Positions 11,601 to 23,556 are shown, numbered from the stretch's first letter. The stretch: 64,000 nt of DNA from Porphyra umbilicalis (GCA_002049455.2 KV918875.1:139128-203127); one strand, 5' to 3'. Numbers and translations: made by a program. The notes: generated from the letters alone by a model not told the origin.

Positions 11601-11907
11601 TGGACTTCGGTTCGCTCACAGGCATCCACGTTGCATAGATGAGTGGCTGAGAGCAATGCTGTTAGACAGCGCAATGGTCCATATTCAAGTATGAGTGCAG
11701 TTGTGACTGCATAGTCTTACACTGGGATACCTTCAAAGAATGTTACATATATGAGTGAAGAATGGTTTTACGTACTGGCATATCAGTTTCCGCTGTGCGC
11801 TGTGTTCGAGTATACTTGACAGCTTGCTATAATAGCAATATTCCGTGTAGTCAAGTATTCATTGATTAGACATTGTTGTCAACAGGTCGGATGGTTGTGT
11901 TTATTCA
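11601..11907. other. AT-richer spacer, nothing seen
   Basis: No ORF of note, no repeat match and no RNA gene found. Confidence 0.4.
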
Positions 11908-13050
11908 CTAGCGATGAGAAGCAAAGAAATCCTGGGCCGACTGGGCACCCGTCGCACTATCAACGGTTGCGTGATCGCTGGCGTTAGTTCCCGATCTGGC
12001 CCGTGCAGCCGGTGACCTCGTCGACGAGGGTCGCACCGACCGATTCGGCGGCGGTGGCAGCGGCCGTGTCGGCGGCGGTGGCAGCCGCCGTGTCGGCGGC
12101 GGTGGCAGCGGCCGTGTCGGCGACGGGAGCGTTGCCCCACCCGCCGTCGCCGCCGTGGCCGCCGCCTGCCCGGCCTGCCCCTTCTTTGCGAGCGCCCTGT
12201 GATAGGCCGCGCTGTTGTTGGCTACCTTAGAAAGTAGACAGCAGGCTCCCCAGCTCCAAACGCAAACGCCCAGCCGCGGCTCGAACCGCTCCAGGTGCCG
12301 GACGGCCACGTCAATGTCCACTCGCGCCTGTGCACAGAAGGTGACGAGGGGGTCAAACACCTTAGCGGCCGACTTTGCCAGCCGCTTGACGTGTATCACG
12401 TCCGGCCCAGAGATGTTGAGGACGTGAAAAACTGGCAGGCGGTTGACGGCGGCTGCGGGTATCGCCACCGCACGCCGCGCGGCATCCGGGTCCGGGTGAA
12501 GATCAAATTCGCACCGACCGTTCGTGGTGCCGCGGGTCCTGCCCGCCCCACGCGACCGAGATGCGACGGGCAGAACCACCAGCGGGCACTCCGCAGAGCC
12601 GTTCAAAACCGCCGCAGGCCCAGCAGGGCTCGCCGGAACGGCCGCAGCCTCGGCGCTGCCGCGTCCGGTCGGGCACGCGGAAGTAGCCCCCGTCGCCGAA
12701 GAGCTTGGCGCACCGGCACCGCTAGGAGAGAGACGCGTTCGCACGGGGGGCGGGGGCAACGCCTCGCGGGGAGAGGACAGCCGACGATTCGGCGGTGGTG
12801 GCGGCGTGGCAACGGCCGCGCGCCGTCGTCCCGAAGTTCGATTCGGCTGCGCTCGCGGGGGTGACGATGCGTCGTTCGACGCGCGGGGAGCCGCCGCCGG
12901 CAGTGCTGCAGCCGTCGCGACGGCGGCGGCGAAATTGCCTGGAAAGAAAACGAAATGGATCGAAGAGAAGGATATCGAGCACAAAGAAACACGACGCAAA
13001 GGAAAGCACTCAAGTATTTCGGTCTCGTCAGTCACCATACCAGTGTGCAT
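11908..13050 (-). CDS. Hypothetical protein
   Basis: Minus-strand frame of 380 codons from the first ATG at 13,050; it is open further upstream without ATG. I do not recognise it. The N-terminal third is Pro/Ser/Ala-rich. The middle (about 12,520-12,230) reads like folded protein, with CEFDLHPDPDAARRAVAIP, VNRLPVFHVLNISGPDVIH, SAAKVFDPLVTFCAQARVD and VRHLERFEPRLG. The C-terminal part contains about four short repeats of the form RPLPPPPT and ends AQDFFASHR. The Pro repeats come from a cggcggtggcagc-type minisatellite at 12,045-12,125. No neighbour suggests a role. The start may be further downstream. Confidence 0.38.
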   Translation of the reverse strand: MHTGMVTDETEILECFPLRRVSLCSISFSSIHFVFFPGNFAAAVATAAALPAAAPRASNDASSPPRAQPNRTSGRRRAAVATPPPPPNRRLSSPREALPPPPVRTRLSPSGAGAPSSSATGATSACPTGRGSAEAAAVPASPAGPAAVLNGSAECPLVVLPVASRSRGAGRTRGTTNGRCEFDLHPDPDAARRAVAIPAAAVNRLPVFHVLNISGPDVIHVKRLAKSAAKVFDPLVTFCAQARVDIDVAVRHLERFEPRLGVCVWSWGACCLLSKVANNSAAYHRALAKKGQAGQAAATAATAGGATLPSPTRPLPPPPTRRLPPPPTRPLPPPPNRSVRPSSTRSPAARARSGTNASDHATVDSATGAQSAQDFFASHR

Positions 13051-13911
13051 TCCCCCCGTATGTACACCATTCTGTCCCGAAAAAAGACAGACGAGGAGGA
13101 CCGGGTGTCCATACAAATATGGGACAGCATATCACACACATATAACACGTGGCCGTACGGGCAAAGAGCATAATCACGCTCAGACCGGGGGATGTTGGGG
13201 GGGAGGGGGGGGTGGGGGCAGTGGATATACATCAGATCCAAAGAAACGAACAACACGTACCGCTAGCACCACGCGCACGCTTGCGGCCGGCCGCCATGTC
13301 CCGGGAGCTCGGGAAAGGATCGGTCCAGGGGTATCGGGGAAGGAGCGTCGAGAGTGCGACGCAGATGACAGGTGCAAAAGGGGCGGGGAATGTGCGTGCC
13401 TTTGTGAGGCGCGACGGTGAAGGCGACGTTGGATGCGACGGGGTGGTGCCTGCGACTGCGGAGACCGCGTCACTCACACCGTGGTAGTCAGTGTGGCCAG
13501 GTGTGCGCTGGCATCTTCTGGGCGCTGGCCAGAATACTCCCAGTGCGCAGGCTCTGAGCGCCCTTCTTCCGTAGAGCGCCCACGAAGCACTGGTGGCGGA
13601 AAGCTGCCGCCGGGCGGTGCTGGTGAACGGGCACCCCCGCCAGAGGCCATTGGAAACCAATGCCGCCACCTCGACCGCTCTCCCGAGATCGTGCGGCCCA
13701 GAGGCCTCCGTGGGCCATGGGTCCGGTCAAGATCTGGTTGGCGTAGAAACGTCACTGGAATGAATCAGAGCTGCAAAGTTTTGCGTGTACAAAGTAAATA
13801 TGGCAGTTGTTCTTGTCTTAGTCACTGCTTTCTATTCTTTTTAGGCAGTTACACGTTTAATTAAATCCAATGACAAGTGGTTTGCGTCCTCTTAGCCCAC
13901 CCCTTCTGGTT
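13051..13911. other. Intergenic, no gene recognised
   Basis: Holds a G-rich run at 13,187-13,215 and short ORFs without recognisable features. The last 130 bp, before the transposase relic, are AT-richer and may be transposon end sequence, but I could not define a terminal repeat. Confidence 0.4.
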
Positions 13912-16900
13912 CTACAGGTCCTCAGAAAACGGCTTCCTATTGAACAACACAAAATGGAGGCCCTCTCTCTCAATCGTGGCGACGACTTCGGCCACGGCGC
14001 CGACTGGTACGTATCCACACGACCCGCCTAGCCCGAGGATACACTCAATCCCGTACTTGGAAGCCGCGTAACCATACCGGCCGGGGCGGTCCTTAGCCGA
14101 CTTAACGCGCTCTACGTAGGCGAAGGCCATTGCTTGGCCATCGATGAACGCGGCCGCGTAGTGTAAGATGGCCCCAAACGTTGAGACTGAGCGCTCCCCC
14201 ACGGAACCGACGGGGAGGAAGAAATGTTCTCGGGAGTTGATCCGTACCAAGTAGTTATGGCGCCGGCGCTTGTCGCAGTCCGACCCGACAGGCCTAGATC
14301 CGGCAATTCTTCCGAACGCCAGCTTAGCTCGGTAGTACTTCTTAGCCAAAACCTGAAGAGGCACTTCGTCGGCGTTCTCTTGGATCATCACTGCCCGCAT
14401 TCTGAAAAGCTTCGCCCCTCCAAGGCCCACCGGCTCGCTCCTAGGTGGTAGCAGCGCGCAGTCAGGGCCGACATCCTGAGGTACCTTCAGGCTGCCGCGA
14501 GGAAGACCGGGCGCCGTCCAACGTTTCTTAGTTGTTTCTGCCCATTCGGTGGGTAACTATTGCTGGCCAAAGGCAGTAATGAGGTCGGCCTTGCATTTTC
14601 GCGTGACATTCTTGACGAGGGTGGCGTGCGGTCTTGAACTGGAGCGTATCAGCTTTCCCAGCGTCCCAATTTTCCGTTCCATCGGAAACTGCCAGACGAC
14701 CCAGGCTGGGCGGCACGCGCGGAGCAGCGGAGCAATGTCCAGAAGAGAAGTAATTGTAGACAGGCAGAGCGGTAACCGCTCGACCGATCCGCGGTATGTC
14801 TTATCGTAGTAGTTTGCCAAGAAGTACATGAGATCGTTGTCAGTTGACTGGATATCCGCCTCAGATACGCCCCTAGGTCGGAATAGCAGACGGCAGGCGC
14901 GGCTTAGTGCCATGAAGATCTTGTAGAAGACACTTGGAATCCGACTTGCCAGCAGTGCTTCTCCGCTGCACAGGATAAAGTGCATCCAGTGGACCGCCTT
15001 GAAGGACCTCTGATGAAAGTCGATATTTCTCAGAGATATGGCCTGGGCCAGGGGCACCGTCTGGCGCGCCTCCCGCAGCTTCTGGCCGATGAGGGCCACC
15101 GTCGCCTTCGGTAAGAAGTAGTGTTTGTCCTTCTTGTTGTTTACCAGCTTAACCCCAGCGAAGAGCTTCCACAGGTGCGGCACAATGCTTAGGAGCACCA
15201 AGTGCATGGTATCGTAGGGGGCGGCGGTAGGACCCATTGTCCATAAGTGTTTCAGGTGCGGGTAGGCGGTGCGCATTGCTGGGCTGGGCGCGAAGAACAG
15301 GCAGTAGCCCTTGACGCCATTCTTCTGCTGCAGCCTTGTCTGGTACGCAACCGATCTGCCTTTTGCACGCGCGTCCTCCACTTCAGCCGCACTTACGGCG
15401 ATACTTGCGGCCGTGCGTCGCGGTACAATGCAGTCTTGTACTTTGAACAGGGACTTGCCGCTGAGATCCTTGGGCGGGAAGTAGACATGGCTACTTGCAG
15501 GAGTGTAGATTCACTGGAAGAGACGAAAACGGTTGCAAATGTAGCTGCTGACGCCAGCTTGCTGACAGAGCTTGTCGCCGCCGGGCTGATCCGTCGTAAA
15601 GTTGAGCACTCCGGCTTTTAACACGACTGGGGTTAGCGAGTTGGCTACTATTACACCGGGAACACCCTTGGCCAGCTCGTTCAACTCTGCCGCAATGGGG
15701 TGTAGAAACGATTCGAGGTCGGCAGGTTGTCTTGGCCCAGGCGTTACGACCAGCAGTAGCTGATACTTCGTGCGCGTCCGTTGGTTAGGGCTCAGACTCA
15801 GGGGTGTGGCCGTAACCGGCCAGCCTTCGAACCCGTTCTGCCGAAAGAACTGAAAGCCGTCGGTTCCACAGTTAACTGGTACGAAAGGGCCGTGATCAAG
15901 TAGTCCTGCATCGCGGTAATGACGGAAGTTCGAGCTGTGGGGGTAGTCGTGGACCCTGTCGGCCACTTCATCCACAGCCTTCCGCGCCGCAGCCATGTTC
16001 TCCATCATTGACTTCCCAATTATGGGGTCGCTGAGAAGGTAAGCCAACCAGGATGTCAAGGACCAGTACGTGACCTGTTTGGCCGGCTTGCCGTTGGCTT
16101 TGAAGCGCGGTGCTCCGCAAGCGTCGCACGTGGTCTGTTGCGCGCGCGTATGGGTGAAGGCCACGCACCCGTGGACGCAACAGTCGACTAACCTTGTCTC
16201 CAAGTTGACGCTTGCATCGACGAAACGCTCCATAAGGTGGGGCGTGCAGTGCGTGGCCGCGGAGGAGCTTAATTGAAGTAGATCCGCAATCGACGCTTGC
16301 GTCAAATCGTGTTGAACTGTAAAGGCATGCAGCGCAAGGTCTGCTCTGCAATCCTTAAACTGGCCCACCGTCAGACGCACTTTGTTCGTGCTGACGGTTG
16401 GTTGGTAAATCGGGATTGGAGGAGCCCCAATATGATCTTCTGGCTCCGGATCAGCGATGAAATCCGGTGGTGGCACGTCGTTTGACCCGTCTGATCCGTC
16501 TGATCCGTCGTTTGACGTGGAATCGCTCGATGCCACACTTGCGTCCGGCGTTTCGTCCGCATCGCATCGGCGCCGGTCCGCCTCGATGGCCGCCTGTGCG
16601 CTGGCGCCGTCATCTTCTGGCGGTTGTCCTCCCTGGCCGCCCGACGGCACCGAAAGCCCGTCGCCCGCTGATGGTCCCCCCCCCCCACAATTGGGAAGTA
16701 GGGCATTTGCTGGACCGCCACCGTGGCCGCCATGCTCCAAAAGACGGCGCTTTTCACGCTGTCGGGGGTTAAAAAAAGTTGACCGACACACCGAGTTGGG
16801 ACCACTGCGGCCGTCGTCCGTGCAGGATGGGCAGTAACAGGCGTACCGCTCGCCGACGCCAGAGGGTACTATGGCCACTGCTGCTTGGGGGTGGAGGTTG

Positions 16901-17013
16901 GGATGGGGGGGGGAGCTGGAGCAGCAGGTCGATGACGAGGCAGCGAAGACGGAGCACCGGCGGTGGCAATGCGAGTGTCGAGGGCTGATGGAACACATCG
17001 TCGGTAAGGCCAT
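13912..17013 (-). pseudogene. CACTA/EnSpm-type (Tnp2-like) transposase, two in-frame stops
   Basis: One continuous minus-strand frame of about 1,030 codons, broken only by TGA at 15511-15513 and TAG at 14557-14559. The first ATG is at 17,013. The N-terminus has a Cys-rich start (CYCPSCTDDG) followed by an acidic, Ser/Asp-rich linker. Then comes the zinc-type block typical of Tnp2 proteins: DCCVHGCVAF, CDACGAPRFKANGKPAKQ and SWLAYLLSDP. The first catalytic Asp is probably in NCGTDGFQFF. The middle part (15,381-14,560) has LWTMGPTAAPYDTMH and the C-terminal part (14,430-13,912) has NYLVRINSREHFF and FGAILHYAAA, both features of this group. Such proteins cut and paste elements with CACTA ends. 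The stops make it inactive unless read through. Family assignment rests on motif order recalled from fungal and plant Tnp2 proteins. Confidence 0.75.
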
Positions 17014-17593
17014 GGGAGACTCTTTTACAGGCAATCAGGGCGAAGCAGTGCCCAATCAAGTGGCAGGATTGCACAGCTGACAGTGGAATGCTCTGGAAGC
17101 TTCCATCGGCATCTAGATCTTGACGGTGGAAGGCCAGACTGGAAGCAGCTCGCTCGTCATAAGCCTCAGGTGTTTCGACCAGGTGGCCACAAGTCTCACT
17201 TTTCCCTTCCAGCACGCACACGAGAGGGGCTCAATGCATCGCTGTGTTGGCCACCTTCCACCCGCTGCACCCCCCCCCTCCTCCAGTCTGGCAGCTCGAA
17301 GCATGCTGGTCCTGATGTCCCCACATGCCGGAATGGTCGCTTGGCGGCGGCCCAGAGCGCCGCCGGCCCGCGTCACCGGACCTTCTGTATCGGGGCACAG
17401 GCCCAGCCGGGGATACCCACCCTCCCTGAAGCCTGACGTGTCACTACGCCGCGGTGGCGATGGGGCAGGCCGAAGGTCGGGAATGTATGAGGACACGGCC
17501 ACTTCACAATTTGTTCAGAGCTGGCGGAGATTGTTGGCGTGCGAAGCGGCATGAGCAGAGAGGCTGAGGATGCCATCCAGTCCGATCCGCGAC
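17014..17593. other. 5' flank of the transposase relic
   Basis: No further protein homology is visible in any frame. The transposon end probably lies here, but no inverted terminal repeat with the 13.8-kb side was found by eye. Confidence 0.35.
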
Positions 17594-17765
17594 ATTGGAC
17601 TCTAAATCCCAGGTCGATCCGCACGGGCCAGGTCGCCGTTGCACGGAATCCCAGGTAAATCGCTCCATGGAAGTGGGTTGGGCTCGGTTTCCCAGGCGAC
17701 CTGGGATTCCGAGGCAGAAAACCTGGGATTTTCGGTCAAAGTTTCTTGTAGGGCCGGCCGAGCGG
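17594..17765 (+). repeat. Dispersed repeat with cccaggt/acctggga motifs (copy 2)
   Basis: Contains at least six ccaggt or acctgg hexamers in 170 bp. The segment from cctgggattccgaggcagaa to the cttgtagggc near 17,755 aligns with the reverse complement of the 11.4-kb copy. Confidence 0.6.
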
Positions 17766-18863
17766 GGGGGGCACAGGCCAGCTCGCGGGCAGTGCCTGTG
17801 CGGCGACAGCGTTTGCCTGTGCGCAGAATCGAGGTGCCCTCGAGAACTCGTGGGAGTACGGGGATGACAGGGACGACCTGTGAGGACAACCAACAATCGA
17901 ACCAACTTTTACCTCAATAAATGCTGGATGGGCCCTGGATGGTTCTCCTAGAAGCACAACGAGCTATGCATGACCCATGCTTCGTGCTGCCCAGACTGTA
18001 CCGTCGAGCTGTACGCAGCAAGCACAAGTTTATTGTTTGCAAACATTGCACAAATTGGACCTTCATAGCAGACGCTGGGACGCTGTTCAAAGCCGCCCCT
18101 AGGAGCACCAAGATAGTTTGACTACCTGCATAAACCTGGCTCTTGTATGGCAGTCACCGCGGGCTTGTAGAGGGACCGTAGAAAACGGACGCCCTGGGGG
18201 GGTCGTTTGGCCACTTTTGAAGAACCCCCCCCAGGGTCCCCCTTGCGACTACTATAGACCACCAGACCAACTTGCGCGGCACAGAAATTCGAAGTCTCGC
18301 GGATGCGGTTTATTGCACCGGGTACAGGAAGCACGCTCTTGGGGTACCTTGGCATATGATTTCTGGCTCGTGGTCATAGCGAGAAGGGCTCAGTAACACC
18401 CTGTTACTGAGAATGGAGAACACCAGTTCTGTTATGTTCGTCAGCTTTGGTAACACAGTGTTACTGGCATGAAGGGGGCTGTATTTTTGGACATGAGGGG
18501 CACGAGCGCGACGAGCATGCTATGGCGAGTCCGGAGGTGCCTCTTTTATCTTGGGCAGGGCATTGCTTCCAACGTCGGTGAACGGTCCCCACAGTCGCCA
18601 TGCAGCCGATCACTTGTGGATGGCACGCCGAAAATAGGAGTATGGTCGCCCCTCCTATGCCTAAAAACGGGGGCTACTGAGCACATCAATCGAGGCCGCG
18701 CACGATCGGAGATCGAATTTCAATCGAATCGCCCGATTGCTGACACATCACAAATTGAAATTATGATAGTAACATGCTGTTGTTACCAAATGGATCTACC
18801 AGCGCGTTCGCTGATCTGCTTAGGCTGAGCTCATGCGACGCTAAGTACTGAGCTCCGTACCTC
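17766..18863. other. Intergenic with one G/C hairpin, no gene
   Basis: A strong hairpin lies at 18,192-18,236, with ccctggggggg and its complement separated by about 22 bases. Short ORFs have no recognisable features. Confidence 0.4.
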
Positions 18864-19305
18864 ATGCGAAAGTTCATCGAGGCGAGCGGAAATGTCGGAA
18901 AGCGCCAGGTGGACTGCTGCCTGAACGGCTGCGTCGCCTTCCCGCACAAACAATCACGCCTGACTTCGTGCGACACCTGCGGCACCGCGCCGTACATGGC
19001 ATCGGACAAGCCGGCCCGGCAGATGACCTACTGGCCCTTGACTTCCTGGCTCATTTATATGCTGATCGACCCAATTTTGGGTCCTGACATGAAGAATGGA
19101 ATGAAGGAAGCGCGCAGCGCAGCCGGCAGGAACTCGGATGGGAAGCACAGGGAGGTGTTGCACGACTGGCAATCTGGAGTGCCTTTTATTGAGGCGCTGC
19201 CCGCGGAACTCTTCCATAAATCTACCGACATTGTCATCAGCGTGTCTACGGACAGCTTGACGGCATGGCGCTCAAAAGGATTCTTTAACAATCAACAATT
19301 GGAAT
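18864..19305 (+). pseudogene. Truncated second copy of the Tnp2-like transposase
   Basis: About 147 codons clearly related to the 13.9-17.0 kb transposase but on the plus strand: DCCLNGCVAF, CDTCGTAPYMASDKPARQ and SWLIYMLIDPILG. It ends at STDSLTAWRSKGFF, which corresponds to the first catalytic Asp block. Just beyond that the 363-bp satellite array begins (about 19,306), so the remainder has been replaced or lost. The upstream part of the gene is also missing. It is a dead fragment. Confidence 0.8.
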
Positions 19306-20335
19306 CACACTGTCCCCAACCCACCTCCCGTCGCCCATCCACCTCCTAAACTCAAACTAGACATGCATTCCGGACCTTTCCCACGCCCTCTACCCGTTTC
19401 CGTCGAGACCTCCGACGTTCCGCATGGTCCTCGTGCCCATGTGCGTCATACCGCCAAAAGACCTAAAAGTGACCTTTTCGACCCCCTAATCCAGAGCTCT
19501 CTTCAACTTTGTCACACCAGCCCCGTGTCCTACGGGTCCTCAAGAGACTTGCATAGCTTCCGCTTTCGCGACACTCCCCAGCCAACTGTCTCGCCCTAAA
19601 ACCAACCTTCATCACTCATTCCACCCGGCACCCCCACTCAGGTTGGCACCACATACTGTTGACACTCTCACACTTTCCCCAACCCACCTCCCGTCGCCCA
19701 TCCACCTCCTAAACTCAAACTAGACATGCATTCCGGACCTTTCCCACGCCCTCTACCCGTTTCCGTCGAGACCTCCGACGTTCCGCATGGTCCTCGTGCC
19801 CATGTGCGTCATACCGCCAAAAGACCTAAAAGTGACCTTTTCGACCCCCTAAACCAGAGCTCTCTTCAACTTCGTCACACCAACCCCGTCCCCTACGGAT
19901 CCCCACCAGACTTGCATAGCTTTCACGTTCGCACCCCTCCCCAGCCATCTCTATCGCCCTAAAACCGACCTTCATCACAAATTTCACCCGACACCACCGC
20001 CTGCGTATGAACCACATACTGTTGTCACTCTCACACTTTCCCCAACCCACCTCCCGTCGCCCATCCACCTCCTAAACTCAAACTAGACATGCATTCCGGA
20101 CCTTTCCCACGCCCTCTACCCGTTTCCGTCGAGACCTCCGACGTTCCGCATGGTCCTCGTGCCCATGTGCGTCATACCGCCAAAAGACCTAAAAGTGACC
20201 TTTTCGACCCCCTCATCCAGAGCTCTCTTTAACTTCGCCACACCAGCCCGGTGTCCTACGGGTCCTCAAGAGACTTTGATAGCTTCCGCGTTCGCGCCCC
20301 TTCCCAGCCAACTTTATCCCCCCTGTATCAACATC
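19306..20335 (+). repeat. 363-bp satellite, array 1 (about 2.8 copies)
   Basis: The conserved start atgcattccggacc recurs at 19,363, 19,726 and 20,089, exactly 363 bp apart. Each unit holds a 78-codon frame beginning MHSGP that is open in the first two copies; copy three has a stop near 20,231. Units begin near cacactttccccaacccacc. Related arrays lie at 32.5-33.9 kb and 38.9-39.4 kb, with fragments at 27.7 and 36.6 kb. Confidence 0.92.
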
Positions 20336-20530
20336 TCCTTTCTTATAAACGGTTGCAGGCTACTTTTCGTCCGCAGACGACCACCCCGTACTTCTGATCG
20401 TTTTACAGTGTCAGTCTTCACTACTGATTGCAGCAAGTGCGCCACTGTTCGCACGTTTTTACGGCTTTCATGACACGGCATGCACATGAAGTGTGGGTCG
20501 GCCGGCATTCCAGCCCCTATGACATGACTT
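20336..20530 (+). repeat. Diverged repeat module A (copy 1)
   Basis: Matches 24,762-24,890 (cttata-acagttg-aggctac, gatcgttt-cagtgtca) and 25,294-25,355 (catgacacggcatgcacatg). In the first copy the two parts are adjacent; in the second they are about 400 bp apart. Confidence 0.65.
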
Positions 20531-20627
20531 TGGGCGAGCGGCGCAGCGCCAAGCCGGCCGCACGCAAGTGGCATTGGTGATTGATTAATTTTATCCAATC
20601 TTCATCCCACATGCGGGCGCCGTGGCA

Positions 20628-20830
20628 AGCAAATCCATTGCGCGACGTGCCCGGATACCTCTGATTTCCCATGTAAACCGCGTCAGTCCATCGCATCGTC
20701 TCAAAGCAATTCCGTGAGACCGGATGAGCTTCCGCACTAGTCCCTGTGTGGCCTACCCCCAGAAAGCTTCCTTCAGGGCACCCCCTCCGCACGGGTGCGT
20801 GCACACCAATTGTGCGTGCCGCCATGCATG
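20628..20830 (+). repeat. Diverged repeat module B (copy 1)
   Basis: Matches 23,557-23,740 with the same order of landmarks: aatccattgcgcgacgtgcc, gtgagaccggat, cttccgcactag, cgtgcacacc and ttgtgcgtgc. No ORF is shared convincingly. Confidence 0.75.
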
Positions 20831-21184
20831 CGTGCGCCGCCGTCAAAGGGGATATGCATCAAGATACATGAAGACCTGCAAGGGCCTTCCTAAATCATCC
20901 CCGAGCGCATAGCAAAACTCACTGGCCCTTGGACGTCGCGTTGGCTGTGCGATCTCGCGTGTTGGATTGATCGATGTATGCAGATAGAGCCGTGCAGTCA
21001 TGCCCCTAATGTGACGACCGGGAGAGCTTGCCCTAATGCTCTGATATATTGTCGTCCGCTCTGTTCGCATTCAGAGCTTCGACCGAAATATCCGCAACGA
21101 GAGCAGCAGAGACCAGGGCAGCGTCAGCTGTTCTTGATCAGCACCGGCCTTCCCGCCGATGCTCTGGCACAGCCCACACTTCCA

Positions 21185-21598
21185 ATGCCCTCTTTTCAAC
21201 GCTTCTTCCTCCTCCCCATTACATTTTCCCTCAAAGCCTTTGCCGCTCCCTTCTCCCCCCCCCTCCCCGAATACGCCCTGCCTGGAATGGAACGTGCGGC
21301 CTGCAGCACCCCCGGGGGGCCCGATGAGGGCCTCTTCCTGGAACCCTTGACAGCCGCGGAAGAAGAGCTCTTTATTGAAGCTCTTTACGCGGCGGAGGAG
21401 GCCTACGTGGCCTCAACAAGCATGGAAAAGGAGGAAGAACAAAAAAAGAAAGAGCCTGAAACTTCCCGCTGGCGGTGTTGCAGCGGGCGGCGTGGCGAGT
21501 CGCTCGGGAAGGGAAGAGGTGCGGGCCCGCGTGGGGGCCGCGGCAAGGGGCACGGTGGCGCTCGTGGTGGGAAGGGGAAGGGCCCTATGGCCGTGTGA
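21185..21598 (+). CDS. Hypothetical small protein with acidic middle and Gly/Arg-rich tail
   Basis: 137 codons from ATG at 21,185. Not recognised. It starts with a hydrophobic stretch (FFLLPITFSLKAFAAPF) that could be a signal or membrane segment. An acidic helix-like part follows (LTAAEEELFIEALYAAEEAY), then a Lys/Glu run. It ends in a Gly/Arg/Lys tail with GRGAGPRGGRGKGHG that resembles RNA-binding RGG tails. Composition is less biased than chance frames nearby, which is the main support. It lies between repeat modules, so it could be a transposon remnant. A second short frame at 21,648-21,950 has no recognisable features. Confidence 0.33.
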   Translation: MPSFQRFFLLPITFSLKAFAAPFSPPLPEYALPGMERAACSTPGGPDEGLFLEPLTAAEEELFIEALYAAEEAYVASTSMEKEEEQKKKEPETSRWRCCSGRRGESLGKGRGAGPRGGRGKGHGGARGGKGKGPMAV

Positions 21599-22196
21599 AG
21601 GCGTGCGGGTCGCGAAGTGATTGAACATATTGGAATGTCGCCTGTGAATGAATCAAAGCAGGGACCTGTGGGAGTTCGAATTGATTGGTCGACGGGAGGG
21701 ATCCATCAAGAAACGAGGAATAAATCTGTTGCCGACGTGTGGCCCCCCGACTTTCAAGGCACCCCGCCTGCAGGGGCGCGTGCACCACGGTTGTGACAGG
21801 CAATGGATGATCCCGTGGATGGAGCCTTTGACCGTGGAACGTGGCACCAGCTTCAAAGAGATGATTCTATTGGCGCACATGATGGTTCAATCTTTGCAGT
21901 GGCCTCCTACTGAGGCGTTTCTACGGACCTGTGCTGGGGCAAGCCTGTGAGCATTTGCTGCATGTCGCGTTTCCCGGCGTGCCGAGAACGGCCTGGAGCT
22001 CTGCAACGCTAGCTCATATGAGGGCAGCGTCCGACCCAGCTCCTCGAAGGAGCCGTAGTGCCAGCGCATCCGCGCCACCCCCTCCCCCCGTCAACACAAG
22101 TGTTTGCCAGTGCCCCGCCTCTCCAAAATCACACTAAGTTTTCCCCCCCATTTCCCTATCCCGGCTCACACGCCCGTTTGTCCGACCGACGACGCC

Positions 22197-23171
22197 ATGG
22201 CCGCCGCCGACCCCGGTGACGACGACCACCGGCGCGAGTGCGCCAACAGCTGCGCCTCTCCCGACCCTTTCGACGAGGGGAAGTGGTGAGGTGACCTGCC
22301 CCCGTTGGGTGCCCTACTAGCGCTGGGCACTCCCCCTCCGATGGTCACTCCCCCCACCACCAGCCGGACCCCGTCCCCGCTGGGCACTCCCCCCACCACA
22401 AGCCGGCCCTCGTCCCCGCTGCCCGTGCACTTCCCATCGGTGGACATGGTGGCGGGCGGAGATTTGGGGCTGGCCGTGGCTGTGGACCCGCCGCCCCCAC
22501 TGTCCCAGCCGCCTACCGGCTCGGCGGGCAGGCGGCTCCTGCTGGCGCCGGGCGCTGTCGCTGGGCGGAATGCGGGCTGTCCGGCGCCGCCACTCCAACA
22601 CCGGGGGGCGGCTGGTCGGGCGGGGGGTGCGTTTTCGGACGGCGGTGGCGCCCCCCCGCCGGCCCCATGCGCCACTTCCGACTCCACGCCAGGAGCTACC
22701 GCTGGGCGGGAGGCAGGCACCCCGGCGCCGCCACTTCAACGCGGGGGGGCGGCTGATGGGGCGGGGGGTGCCTTTACGGAGGGCGGCGCCCCCCCCCCGC
22801 CGGCCTTGTGCGCCACCTCGGACGGCGCGATGGGAGACTGCGTCGGAGATGATGGACGTGCTGTGGCCCCTCTGCGCTCACAGACGGCGCGAGTGGGGCT
22901 GGCGCGCGCGGCAAGACAAGTGAATAAACAAAAACGAAAAAACGGCCCGCCTGTGTGACGGAGTCGGACGTGCCAGATTGCTTGCAACAGCGAAGTTTCT
23001 GTGGATTGTCATATTCGTAGCCGTAGACACTGCACTCGTGTAGCAGCATCGGCCGAGAGACCTTTCTGTGCGGAGTGTGATAGTGAGTTCGATTACATAG
23101 CGACTCTGACGGAGCACAAACTGGGTCGTAGGCATCTCAACGCCGTAGTGAGGAGACATCAAGCACAATAA
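22197..23171 (+). pseudogene. Two-C2H2-finger protein, frame broken by two TGA stops
   Basis: One frame of 325 codons from ATG 22,197 to TAA 23,169-23,171, interrupted by TGA at 22,287 and 22,956. The N-terminus is acidic (MAAADPGDDDHRRE). The middle is Pro/Thr/Ala-rich with internal duplications of about 47 and 141 bp. A basic linker (RSQTARVGLARAARQ) precedes a degenerate first finger (RTCQIACNSEVSVDC) and a canonical second one, CAECDSEFDYIATLTEH plus KLGRRH (C-x2-C-x12-H-x5-H). This layout matches the intact gene at 26,223-27,080. Fingers of this spacing (U1/JAZ type) commonly bind double-stranded RNA or DNA. Both stops would be Arg codons after one base change, so this looks like a decayed paralogue. 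A spliced or recoded gene is less likely. Confidence 0.62.
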
Positions 23172-23556
23172 GGAGGCGCACAGAAGCGCCGTATCGTGTA
23201 ATAAATTTGGTTTGCGGCGCCTCTTTGACGAACCATAACGTCGAAACGGCTGCGCTAAAGGCATTTTTGAGCAGCGCAAAAGGTACTTCGTATCTCATGA
23301 GCTATCCAGGGAGCCCATCGTCGTTGGCAGATGAGCTCTTCTCGCGAAAGTGCAAATGGACCGTCTGGGGCACACCTGTGCCTCTGCATCCCCACCAATG
23401 CGCTTCTCGTAGCTGATCGACAGCCAACCGGGACGCTTCACGTCGATATCGGTTCGAGATTGGGTGGTCACGGGCTGACAGCAGCCGTGATGATACAGTA
23501 CGCGGCTCCATAGCAGCGATCGGGTCCCGCACAAGGGCCACATTAGCAATCAAATC

